DNA of 64,000 bases from a virus. Positions within the stretch are counted from its first letter, which is position 1; each line of letters opens with the position of its first letter. Positions 28,201 to 36,180 of this stretch are shown piece by piece. The notes under the pieces are model-generated. The model was given only the letters and a program-made list of their open reading frames with translations. It was not told the DNA's origin and did no database searches. The stretch lies in IMG/VR virus record IMGVR_UViG_3300031857_015401, positions 1 through 64,000 of that record; one strand, written 5' to 3'. Position numbers and translations under genes: made by a program.

Positions 28201-29073
28201 TTAATATTCTGTTTTAATATTTCCTTTAGTTAAATATGTTCTTACTGGACTTTTTTCATATTCACTAGATAAAAATTCTTTCATTTTTTCAACATTTCTG
28301 AGGTCATCATCTGAAAAACCAATAATTGGTTCCTGATTTGCAACGTCATTTTTAAAGAACGCACTTTTACCTATCTCCTTAGCCATTTCTCGACAATAAG
28401 ATATAAACTCTCTCATCGCCTTTATTTTTCCTTCTTCAGGATTGGCAGCACTACCCGCACCAAAAGAAACGGGGTGAAACCTACACATATCTAAATATTC
28501 ATTAATTATATCTTTATCTGAAAATTCTAAATCATAAGCCTCTTCTATTTGTTCTTCTTCAGTAAATTTTCTATATTTTATTAAATTATCCACTAAAGTT
28601 TGTCTATTAATACCATTATGATTTGCAACTATTAAATTTAACACAGCCTCTTTTAATGTTTCAGGATTGTGTCCTCTTGCTGTGATAATTGCAAATATAG
28701 ACCCACCATTAATACACTCAACAAAATCATTCCACGAAGGTCCTAAAGGCGCTATCATTGAATCAATAACAAATCTTTTATCTCCCTTAACTCCGAAGTT
28801 TCTAAAAGGATCAGGTGCGTAACCAACTACAGTTGTCCCTTTAAAATTAAATGGTTCTGAACCTATTTGGTGTCTGTGTTCAGCAAACTCCTCTGTGGAC
28901 ATACCAACCTCTTCTTCGTTTTCAGTCATAACAATAATCTGAGTTGGCATAAACATAATATTATCATCCCAATCAAAGGCATAATATTTTGTATCTGGGT
29001 TTCCTTGTTCGTCAAACCCTTCTATTAAAGATTTTTTTCTAACGTATTTATAAACGTGTTCTTTTATATTCAT
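28201..29073 (-). CDS. HAD-superfamily phosphatase-like protein
   Basis: 290 aa. HAD motif I is seen as YAFDWDDNI (nucleophile and acid candidates D34 and D36), motif II as IITARGHN near residue 133, and a motif IV candidate as GFSDDD near 263-268. These point to a phosphohydrolase using an aspartyl-phosphate; the substrate is unknown. The gene lies between tail sheath and tube, which is odd for a metabolic enzyme. Its ATG overlaps the stop of a 46-aa gene as ATGA, so the two are coupled. Confidence 0.65.
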   Translation of the reverse strand: MNIKEHVYKYVRKKSLIEGFDEQGNPDTKYYAFDWDDNIMFMPTQIIVMTENEEEVGMSTEEFAEHRHQIGSEPFNFKGTTVVGYAPDPFRNFGVKGDKRFVIDSMIAPLGPSWNDFVECINGGSIFAIITARGHNPETLKEAVLNLIVANHNGINRQTLVDNLIKYRKFTEEEQIEEAYDLEFSDKDIINEYLDMCRFHPVSFGAGSAANPEEGKIKAMREFISYCREMAKEIGKSAFFKNDVANQEPIIGFSDDDLRNVEKMKEFLSSEYEKSPVRTYLTKGNIKTEY

Positions 29074-29210
29074 TTTTTATTAAGTTGTGACAATAATTTT
29101 TCTAACTGAGATTCAGTTATAATAATATTTTGTTTTTTTTGTGAATAGGAATTATAACTTTTAAAATCGTTACCTACACTTTCTTTAATAAGTTTTTTTT
29201 GTATTTTCAT
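29070..29210 (-). CDS. 46-aa small protein coupled to the HAD gene
   Basis: 46 aa from ATG at 29210 (MKIQKKLIKESVGNDF), ending TGA that overlaps the ATG of the HAD-like gene as ATGA. The C-terminal helix IIITESQLEKLLSQL has a TE.QL..L pattern common in short phage proteins. Function unknown. It has an exact TATTTATA box 12 bases before its ATG, the same spacing as other first genes, which supports it being a real first cistron. Confidence 0.6.
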   Translation of the reverse strand: MKIQKKLIKESVGNDFKSYNSYSQKKQNIIITESQLEKLLSQLNKK

Positions 29211-29222
29211 GACTTTTTATTT

Positions 29223-29230
29223 TATAAATA
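29223..29230 (-). promoter_or_regulatory. TATTTATA box upstream of the 46-aa/HAD operon
   Basis: Sense-strand TATTTATA 12 bases before ATG at 29210, directly after the sheath terminator. Confidence 0.45.
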
Positions 29231-29231
29231 T

Positions 29232-29260
29232 ATAAATGGGGAATATTCCTACTCCCCATT
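29232..29260 (-). terminator. Hairpin after the tail sheath gene
   Basis: AATGGGGA and TCCCCATT form an 8-bp stem with a 10-base loop, 20 bases after the sheath stop on the minus strand. The tract behind it is A/T-mixed rather than pure T, so termination may be leaky. Confidence 0.6.
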
Positions 29261-29279
29261 ATATAAAATTTATGTTTTA

Positions 29280-32200
29280 TCACACATCTTCAAAAGATGC
29301 TCCCGTTGGTGTGATTACAAACTCGATGTCAATATATTCTAACGCTCTTGTTGGTTTTAAGTAAATTTTACCTGTTAATGTATTAGAATCTAAATCTTCA
29401 GGAGTGTTAGAAACGGTAACTCTAAAGTCAATTAAACCTCTGTCTCTTCTTATAGAATCTAATATTGGATTAACTGAGTCTAAGAATTGTTGTCTAACTT
29501 TATCGTCATTTTGTTCAAATAATAATCTTACTGCCACAGCTGAGATTAATTTTCTTGCTTGTAGTAACAATCTTCTTACGTTAATTCTGTCAAGTGCAGA
29601 TTCTTTAACTTGTAAAGTTTTATTACCCCAAATAACTGTACCAACATCAGAGAAAGTTGCAATTGGGTTAATTCTACCTTTATATAAAGTATCTCTATCT
29701 TCTTGAGTTAATTTTTTACGAGCTCTTACTGCATTTACTAAACCACGAGTATAACCTGCTGATGCAAACCAAGGGAAAGCTATGTTATCGGTTAAAGCTA
29801 AGTTTTTAACAACTTCAGCCGTTGGCGGTAAGTAAATTTGTGTATTATTAACACTATCTCTTGTTAAAACCCATGGGTAGTAAGTTGCGGTATAGTTAGA
29901 ATCGATTGTTGTCTCTTCTAATGAATCAACCGCTTCTTGTGGATATCTCAACCCTTCTTCAACATCTTGGTAAGAAGGTAATAATAAATTAAAGTCAGGT
30001 GTTGTACAAATGTAAATTGAATCCGCCCTATCTGTTTCAACCATATCAATTGCATCCTCAACTAAGTTTGAGTTATATACGTAATCAATACCTGGTGTTA
30101 CAAATACATTAATATTAACTGATTCAGGATTTGCAAAAGTTGTTTGACCCCATTTGTATGCGTAATAGTCAGTGTTCGCCCATGTTTCTTGGTTAGGACC
30201 TGCAATTTGTTTAAATGCTCCCCATCCAGACGCTGTTGGGTAAGTAGCTGATGATGCGGCTCCGTTTTTAAATCCTGATTGACCTAATGCAAATGAGTCT
30301 CCGTTTGTTCTACTTTCTCGATATATATCCCATCCGTCAAAACCACCGTATGCTAATAACGTGAATTTACGAGTGTTTAGTCTGTAGTAAGGGTTATCAC
30401 TATCTTCAGGTTCTGAATTAAATGATCCGGCACCAACTTCAAACATTTGAGTTGTTGCTGAATTAACAGTCATTGTTACAATAGTCGCCCCACTATCCAT
30501 ATGGAAACCTTTTGTAGTATAACCCCAAGATATGCCAACAGTATCAGTTGCTAAATTTGCTGGTATTTGTTTTCCTTTATAATCAAAAAAGTCATAATCA
30601 ACTCCTGTAATATTAGATATACCTAAGTAAGCTCTTCTTGGGTTTTCACCATTTGAAATCACTGGGTTGTCTCCACCTGAAGATGAACCAAATGGTGGGT
30701 TATATATTGTATCACCAGGTTGTAAATATCTTGTTTTATAAACTACAAATGGAGGTGTTGCATTAGCGTATTCTCTACTAATATAACCTTCAAATCCACA
30801 AGGTAATGCGTCTATAGGTGCTTCGTTATTAACCTCTAACATAACATATTTAGATTTAACTTCGTACTCACCATTAGATGTACCTATTTTGTTTGCAACA
30901 TAGTTATTTTGATTAGGATCCATAGAACAATTAGTAAAACTTTCTAAAACTCTTACGTTTTGATCATTATCATAAAAATCCCTAATGAATACATCAAAAG
31001 TTCCATTAGCAAATGATATATTTCCAATTGACATTTTAACTAGTCTGTTCGCGGCGTTACCATCAGAAATTAAAACAAACTTAAATAATTTATAAACTTT
31101 ATTACCTCTTAATTCAGAAACAACATACGGAGTTTCAGGGGTTTGGTATTGTTCTAAATAGAAAGCGATTGAATCGTTATAATCAAAGTTAGTTGTGTCT
31201 GTCACACCCGGTAGATCAATTAATTCATTGTAAATACCTCTAATTTTACCTAACCTATAACCGGTTAATAATAATGAAGTGTAAGATTCTTCAATAAATA
31301 AAGGTACTTCATTTCTATCTTTTCCAAAATTACTTCTTCCAAATACTTTAGATATGTATTTTGAATCTGTTGATGATAAAGATGTTTCAAAACTAAATGT
31401 TTCACTATCGTTTGTAATACCTGAAATTGCAAAAGTTTGGAATGGATTAGAAGATATTCCTGAATATGAACCTGTAGTTATTATATCAACTCCTGTGGTT
31501 GCACTTACTACAAATCTAGGTCCTTTTTGAGTACTAGAGTAATTAGTAATACCTCTTGATCTTAAAGTAGCGACTACTAAATTATCATAATCAGTATAAG
31601 GTGTTCCTGAATAATTAGTAATATATAACTCCATTTGACCTGAATAAACACCGCCAGTTAATCCTGTAATACCGTTTAATACTGCACCAAAACCATATCC
31701 ATAATAACTACCAATGTCATTGGCTCTACTATAAGAGAATAATGAGTAGTACCAAGGGTCATTAGAGAATGAAGAAACGTCGTTATTTGCAAAAATTACA
31801 TCATCAACACCAAACGTTTCTGTGAATGCTGTTGCCCCTCCACTTGTTATTGTTGCACCTGTGACAGCAGAAAAGGTAGGAGTATCTACTGAACCCCAAA
31901 AATACGCCGTTCTTCCTGAAAGTGCCGATGAATTAGCAAAGTAACCAATTTCATTTGAAATATATTCTTGAAAATCTAAATCTAATGTTGATGTTCCTCC
32001 AATACTATTTGTGTAGTTATTATAAAAACTTGAAGATAGTGGTGATGGAATTGTTCCTGTTATAGTTACTGTTCCTCCCGTTGTACCTGTAAAATACAAA
32101 TACACAGGTGTTGATGGGGTTGTTCCTGTAATACCTAAAGTACTACTATCTAAATTACCTGTAGTTACAATTGACCAAGACGGTCCAGCATCATAACCTG

Positions 32201-32498
32201 ATAACCCAAGTATTCTAGATACAAATAATTGATTTGATTGTTGTAAATATGCCTTAGCTATGTAAGCAGCTTCATATTTAGGTATTTGAGTATTTACAAA
32301 TTTTTCTGGACTTGTTCCACCAAAATATGTTTGAAACTCATCAAAATTAGTTATAAATATAGGTTCAAAGGCAGGACCCTGTAAAGTCTCACCAACTATT
32401 CCTAAAGTTGTTACACCAACACTTTGTGCAACGAAAGTTAAGTCTCTTTCTGAGGTATATACACCAGGAGAAACGAATACTTTTGTAGTAGATGCCAT
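29280..32498 (-). CDS. 18: Tail sheath protein, T4 gp18-like, enlarged
   Basis: 1072 aa. The N-terminus (TKVFVSPGVYTSERDLTFV, then TLGIVGETLQGPAFEP) and the C-terminus (TPEDLDSNTLTGKIYLKPTR followed by ALEYIDIEFVITPTGASFED) are hallmarks of the sheath family; the segment GTVIWGNKTL with RINVRRLLLQARKLI is the conserved inner domain. Sheath subunits assemble around the tube and contract. T4 gp18 is 659 aa, so about 400 extra residues, mostly Gly/Thr/Ser-rich beta sequence after residue about 110, probably form domains on the outer tail surface. A TATTTATA box lies 30 bases upstream. Confidence 0.9.
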   Translation of the reverse strand: MASTTKVFVSPGVYTSERDLTFVAQSVGVTTLGIVGETLQGPAFEPIFITNFDEFQTYFGGTSPEKFVNTQIPKYEAAYIAKAYLQQSNQLFVSRILGLSGYDAGPSWSIVTTGNLDSSTLGITGTTPSTPVYLYFTGTTGGTVTITGTIPSPLSSSFYNNYTNSIGGTSTLDLDFQEYISNEIGYFANSSALSGRTAYFWGSVDTPTFSAVTGATITSGGATAFTETFGVDDVIFANNDVSSFSNDPWYYSLFSYSRANDIGSYYGYGFGAVLNGITGLTGGVYSGQMELYITNYSGTPYTDYDNLVVATLRSRGITNYSSTQKGPRFVVSATTGVDIITTGSYSGISSNPFQTFAISGITNDSETFSFETSLSSTDSKYISKVFGRSNFGKDRNEVPLFIEESYTSLLLTGYRLGKIRGIYNELIDLPGVTDTTNFDYNDSIAFYLEQYQTPETPYVVSELRGNKVYKLFKFVLISDGNAANRLVKMSIGNISFANGTFDVFIRDFYDNDQNVRVLESFTNCSMDPNQNNYVANKIGTSNGEYEVKSKYVMLEVNNEAPIDALPCGFEGYISREYANATPPFVVYKTRYLQPGDTIYNPPFGSSSGGDNPVISNGENPRRAYLGISNITGVDYDFFDYKGKQIPANLATDTVGISWGYTTKGFHMDSGATIVTMTVNSATTQMFEVGAGSFNSEPEDSDNPYYRLNTRKFTLLAYGGFDGWDIYRESRTNGDSFALGQSGFKNGAASSATYPTASGWGAFKQIAGPNQETWANTDYYAYKWGQTTFANPESVNINVFVTPGIDYVYNSNLVEDAIDMVETDRADSIYICTTPDFNLLLPSYQDVEEGLRYPQEAVDSLEETTIDSNYTATYYPWVLTRDSVNNTQIYLPPTAEVVKNLALTDNIAFPWFASAGYTRGLVNAVRARKKLTQEDRDTLYKGRINPIATFSDVGTVIWGNKTLQVKESALDRINVRRLLLQARKLISAVAVRLLFEQNDDKVRQQFLDSVNPILDSIRRDRGLIDFRVTVSNTPEDLDSNTLTGKIYLKPTRALEYIDIEFVITPTGASFEDV

Positions 32499-32529
32499 TT
32501 TTCTATTTAATTAAAGATTTATTTTTTTA

Positions 32530-32537
32530 TATAAATA
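32530..32537 (-). promoter_or_regulatory. TATTTATA box upstream of the sheath gene
   Basis: Sense-strand TATTTATA 31 bases before the sheath ATG at 32498; the spacing resembles that of the tube gene. Confidence 0.45.
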
Positions 32538-32623
32538 CATTAAAAAAATGAAAAAAACTTAGGTCAAAAATAATAAATATGTAATAGTATGAAAAAATTC
32601 TACTTTTTTTCTACCTTATAAAA

Positions 32624-32631
32624 TATTTACT
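32624..32631 (+). promoter_or_regulatory. TATTTACT box upstream of the 49-aa gene
   Basis: TATTTACT ends 5 bases before the ATG at 32637, a near copy of the arrangement before 34401 and 36181. Confidence 0.3.
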
Positions 32632-32636
32632 TATAT

Positions 32637-32786
32637 ATGAAAAAAATTAAAAATATAAAGATTTCAGAAGAGACTCATGAAATATTAAAAAAGTATTGTG
32701 AGGAAAACGGATTTAAACTTTATAAGTTTTTAGAAAATTTAATCATCAAAACATGTCAAAAAGAAAAAGACATTTACGGAGAATAA
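32637..32786 (+). CDS. 49-aa ribbon-helix-helix-like protein, candidate regulator
   Basis: 49 aa (MKKIKNIKISEETHEILKKY...), ending at 32786 directly against the stop of the convergent 346-aa gene. A short basic beta strand (KKIKNIKI), a helix (EETHEILKKYCEEN), a turn at G25 and a second helix (LYKFLENLIIKTC) match the Arc/CopG/MetJ ribbon-helix-helix plan, whose dimers bind DNA with the strand. It is the only plus-strand gene in a long minus-strand tail cluster, which suggests separate timing. Small size means the fold call is tentative. Confidence 0.6.
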   Translation: MKKIKNIKISEETHEILKKYCEENGFKLYKFLENLIIKTCQKEKDIYGE

Positions 32787-33827
32787 TTAAACCAATACAG
32801 AATTTGTTTTAATTACTGATTGTTTTGTGTTATCTGTTTTAGTAACTATTACTTTTAAAGTATCCCCATCAGTTATTTGTATTACAGGTAAATCATCACC
32901 AAGATAATTATTATTTATAAAAACAGAATAACTTGAAACATTTTCTAATGTTGTAACATTTAAATCAACAGTGTATCTAAAAACTTCATTTAATTGAGTA
33001 TTACCAGAAACAAATAATAAATCAAGGTCAAAACTTTTAGGTCTTGGTGGTTCTATTTTAACTCTTTTACTTTTAGTTTTTGTGTCAAATTCAAACATAG
33101 TTACCGCTCTTGTTATTGCAGGAGAAACTTGAAATTCTTTTTCATCAAGTAACATACCCCTTAAAGTTATTTTATAACTTTGAATATAGTATTTTCTTTT
33201 TTCAATTTCTTTAACTGATTCGTCGGTTGGGTCCTCTAAAAGTACTGACATATAGTGTCCGTTAATTTGAACATACGCTTGTTTTGAAGTAAATTTTTGC
33301 ATCATAAGTTTATTAAACTCATTTACTTCTCTCATTCTATTACAAAATATTTTTATAGTATATGTAATATCTACAGGTACAGGTTGAGGAATTTTATATA
33401 CATCCGCGCCTTTTCTTTGTCCGTCCCATGTTGGTACTGTGTAATAAAAAAATCTTAATCTTTCAGGTATATTTGCCGCCGCATTTTGCATTTTACCGTA
33501 TTTAACTTCAGGTTGTCTAACAGTTATTATAAATGGTAAAGAAACATTTTTGTCTAAGTCTTGAAACTTCCATGTTTCTGTGAATTGAGACCAACTTTGA
33601 GTGGTAATAATTTTATCTACTGTTGGTACTGTTTTTTTATCAACGACTAATTTTAAATCAGTTTTAACAAAATCTAATATACCTCTATCCATATCGGCAT
33701 GTAAAACCCCTTTTGGGAGATATGTGCCTTTATCGGTAATATCATCCAACATTTCTTGTCTTCTTTCAACCCCCACCTTTTTAGGGACTAAAGGTAAATA
33801 ATTTTTTATTTTTTTAGGTAATGACAT
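32787..33827 (-). CDS. Tail completion/sheath terminator-like protein (gp15/gp3-like, tentative)
   Basis: 346 aa. The middle (about 95-245) has structural-protein strands (PVPVDITYTIKIFCNRM, then EVNEFNKLMMQKF and YVQINGHYMSVLLED), a pattern seen in tail terminator and sheath stabiliser proteins of T4-like phages. A C-terminal block (about 275-346) looks like a separate small beta domain. T4 gp15 is 272 aa. It sits between the sheath gene and the next putative neck protein, where gp15 usually lies. The identification is context-led. It shares 1 base with the preceding gene's stop region, so the two are coupled. Confidence 0.5.
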   Translation of the reverse strand: MSLPKKIKNYLPLVPKKVGVERRQEMLDDITDKGTYLPKGVLHADMDRGILDFVKTDLKLVVDKKTVPTVDKIITTQSWSQFTETWKFQDLDKNVSLPFIITVRQPEVKYGKMQNAAANIPERLRFFYYTVPTWDGQRKGADVYKIPQPVPVDITYTIKIFCNRMREVNEFNKLMMQKFTSKQAYVQINGHYMSVLLEDPTDESVKEIEKRKYYIQSYKITLRGMLLDEKEFQVSPAITRAVTMFEFDTKTKSKRVKIEPPRPKSFDLDLLFVSGNTQLNEVFRYTVDLNVTTLENVSSYSVFINNNYLGDDLPVIQITDGDTLKVIVTKTDNTKQSVIKTNSVLV

Positions 33828-34342
33828 TATATTCCGTTAAATTCGTCGTTAGTTACAGGTGCCGCAATTATTGTTCTGTAATATTTTTTATAACCACCAT
33901 AAGTATGTTTATTATCTGAAGTAACTCTACCATCATTAACAACACTGTAGTATCTTACTTTATCTTCCGTTTCATAATAACCTAAGTAATCACCCAAAGA
34001 AATTTCAACAGCTAAATGATCTAAGTGTGATTGATAAACACTAAACGTCATATTACCTGGTTCTATTTGTGAAAGTTTCGATGTTCCGTAATCTGAATTT
34101 GTAGGAGCTTCTATTTTAACAAGACCTTTTAATTCTACAGGAGCCAAAAATTGTATCCCTTCTGTTAATGCCTCACCATAAACATCGTCGTTATTTGTTC
34201 TTTGTCTATCAACACGATATAAAACAACACTGAAATTCATATCACCCATTTGCCATTCCATACCCATTTCAATTTCTAAATTGAAGTCCTCTTCAGAAAA
34301 AAACTTATTTAATCTTGTTATTGGTACTCTTTTTTGTGTCAT
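33827..34342 (-). CDS. Putative neck/head-tail connector protein
   Basis: 171 aa. Beta-rich (EWQMGDMNFSVVLYRVDR near 29-46; NMTFSVYQSHLDHLAVEISL near 97-116) with a tyrosine-rich C-terminal half. No specific family is recognised; a gp14-like neck role is a guess from its place beside the gp15-like and near the gp13-like genes. A TATTTATA box ends 3 bases before the ATG, and it overlaps the next gene by one base. Confidence 0.45.
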   Translation of the reverse strand: MTQKRVPITRLNKFFSEEDFNLEIEMGMEWQMGDMNFSVVLYRVDRQRTNNDDVYGEALTEGIQFLAPVELKGLVKIEAPTNSDYGTSKLSQIEPGNMTFSVYQSHLDHLAVEISLGDYLGYYETEDKVRYYSVVNDGRVTSDNKHTYGGYKKYYRTIIAAPVTNDEFNGI

Positions 34343-34345
34343 ATA

Positions 34346-34353
34346 TATAAATA
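34346..34353 (-). promoter_or_regulatory. TATTTATA box upstream of the 171-aa gene
   Basis: Sense-strand TATTTATA 3 bases before the ATG at 34342. This is in the 58-base divergent gap shared with the SNF2 gene. Confidence 0.4.
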
Positions 34354-34387
34354 CTTTAATTGATTTTTTTATATTATTTACTATTTT

Positions 34388-34395
34388 TATTTATA
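34388..34395 (+). promoter_or_regulatory. TATTTATA box upstream of the SNF2 helicase gene
   Basis: TATTTATA followed by ATATA and then the ATG at 34401. Nearly the same 16 bases precede the gene at 36181. Confidence 0.45.
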
Positions 34396-34400
34396 ATATA

Positions 34401-36167
34401 ATGGAAGAATTAATTTCAAAAACTCCCGAAACAAGGGCCCTTCAGTTATTAGATGAATATGTTGGGTCAAATAACTATATCTTGTCGTTAAAACACAAAA
34501 AACAAAATAGTAAGACATTTACACCTACAAGACCACAAGCAGAATACATTATAAATTTTCACGGAAGAGTGCCAAAGGTTGCAAAAAAATGGGTTAAACT
34601 TGATTCATATTTTGGTAAAAAAATGATGGAAGATAAGATGTATACAAAAGAACCATCAGAAATTTATGTTGAGAAGTTATTAGTTGAGAAAGATAAATCA
34701 TACCATATATGGGGTAAAATATTTAGTGGGGAAACTTTACATGATTTTTGGATACCTAAATCGGCACTAATAAAAGATAACGAGGTTAAAAATGTTGTTA
34801 TTGAATATTCTAAGTACGAACACAGATCTCCGATGTCTCACCAAAAAGAGGCTATTGAAAAACTTGTTAGAAATAAAAAGTTTATCTTGGCTGATGATAT
34901 GGGTCTTGGTAAAACAACATCAACAATTATATCTGCACTTGAAACAGGTGCAAAAAAAATATTAATAATTTGTCCTGCGTCTTTAAAAATAAATTGGGAA
35001 AGAGAGATTGCAAATTATTCAGACAGAACCGTATATATTGCAGAAGGTAAGAAATTTTCGGATGAATCTGATTTTGTAATTATTAACTATGACATATTAA
35101 AAAACTTCCACGACCCAAAAAAGAAAGACGACTCTATAATTTTAAAATCAAATTTTGAATTGGTTATCATGGATGAGGCTCACATGATCTCAAACCCACA
35201 AGCACAAAGGACAAAAATAGTAAACGATTTATGTGATAGGTTAGATAGGGTTTGGTTGTTAACAGGAACCCCAATGACATCAAGACCAATGAATTATTTT
35301 AATTTATTAAAATTGGTTGATAGTCCTGTTGCTGCTAATTGGATGGCTTACGCAAAAAGATATTGTAATGGTTATCAATTTAATGTTGGAAAAAGAAAAG
35401 TTTGGAATGTTACGGGAGCATCTAACTTAGATGAATTAAGAGAAAGAACTCAAACACATATTCTAAGAAGATTAAAAGAAGAAGTTTTAGACTTACCTGA
35501 TAAAATTATTACACCCGTTTATTTAAGATTAAAGTCAAAAGATTATGAAGAACTAATGGGTGAGTACTATGATTGGTATGATAAAAACCAAGAAGAATCT
35601 TCGTCACTTACCATTCAGTTTGGTAAATTAATGAAAGTAAGAAAAGTAATTGCACAAGAAAAAGTTAAATCAACAATTGAATTGGCAGAAAACATAATTG
35701 AACAAGGAAAAAAAGTTATCATATTTACAAACTTTACAGATACATTACAAGAAATATATAATCACTTTGGAAAATCTGCAGTTTATTTAGACGGATCTTG
35801 TTCAAAACCCCACCGTCAAAAAGCGGTGGACGACTTTCAAGAAAATGAAAAAATTAAAGTATTTGTTGGTAACTTAAAAGCCGCTGGTGTTGGTATAACA
35901 TTAACCTCAGCTGAAGCAGTTATTATGAATGACTTATCATTTGTACCTGCTGAACACGCACAGGCGGAAGACAGATCACATAGGATAGGTCAAAAAAATT
36001 CAACGTCAGTTTATTACCCATTATTTGAAAATACAATTGAAGGAGCAATTTATGACATCTTAACAAGAAAGAAAAAAATCATATCAACAGTAATGGGTGA
36101 TGATCTATTATTGGATGAAGGGTCGTCAATAGAAGAAATGTTAAATATGATTTCTTCTAATAGATGA
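34401..36167 (+). CDS. SNF2-family (superfamily 2) helicase/translocase
   Basis: 588 aa from ATG at 34401. An upstream in-frame ATG at 34281 would add 40 hydrophobic residues and overlap the divergent gene, so it is rejected. Motif I is DDMGLGKTT at 165-173, motif II is MDEAH at 257-261, motif III is LTGTP at 287-291, and the C-terminal lobe has SHRIGQ motif VI. These are SNF2/HepA-type dsDNA translocase motifs. An N-terminal domain (about 1-140) may bind substrate. It could act like T4 UvsW or Dda in fork or recombination processing, but UvsW is a different SF2 branch. It heads the plus-strand island with the metalloprotease-SOD gene. Confidence 0.88.
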   Translation: MEELISKTPETRALQLLDEYVGSNNYILSLKHKKQNSKTFTPTRPQAEYIINFHGRVPKVAKKWVKLDSYFGKKMMEDKMYTKEPSEIYVEKLLVEKDKSYHIWGKIFSGETLHDFWIPKSALIKDNEVKNVVIEYSKYEHRSPMSHQKEAIEKLVRNKKFILADDMGLGKTTSTIISALETGAKKILIICPASLKINWEREIANYSDRTVYIAEGKKFSDESDFVIINYDILKNFHDPKKKDDSIILKSNFELVIMDEAHMISNPQAQRTKIVNDLCDRLDRVWLLTGTPMTSRPMNYFNLLKLVDSPVAANWMAYAKRYCNGYQFNVGKRKVWNVTGASNLDELRERTQTHILRRLKEEVLDLPDKIITPVYLRLKSKDYEELMGEYYDWYDKNQEESSSLTIQFGKLMKVRKVIAQEKVKSTIELAENIIEQGKKVIIFTNFTDTLQEIYNHFGKSAVYLDGSCSKPHRQKAVDDFQENEKIKVFVGNLKAAGVGITLTSAEAVIMNDLSFVPAEHAQAEDRSHRIGQKNSTSVYYPLFENTIEGAIYDILTRKKKIISTVMGDDLLLDEGSSIEEMLNMISSNR

Positions 36168-36175
36168 TATTTATA
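36168..36175 (+). promoter_or_regulatory. TATTTATA box upstream of the metalloprotease-SOD gene
   Basis: TATTTATA begins on the base after the SNF2 stop and is followed by ATATT and the ATG at 36181. Copy of the 34388 arrangement. Confidence 0.45.
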
Positions 36176-36180
36176 ATATT

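Noticed and set aside
34281-34400. Forty-codon N-terminal extension of the SNF2 helicase from ATG 34281
   Set aside because: The extension is hydrophobic, overlaps the divergent 171-aa gene and both promoter boxes; an ATG at 34401 directly follows a box and starts a normal SNF2 N-terminus.
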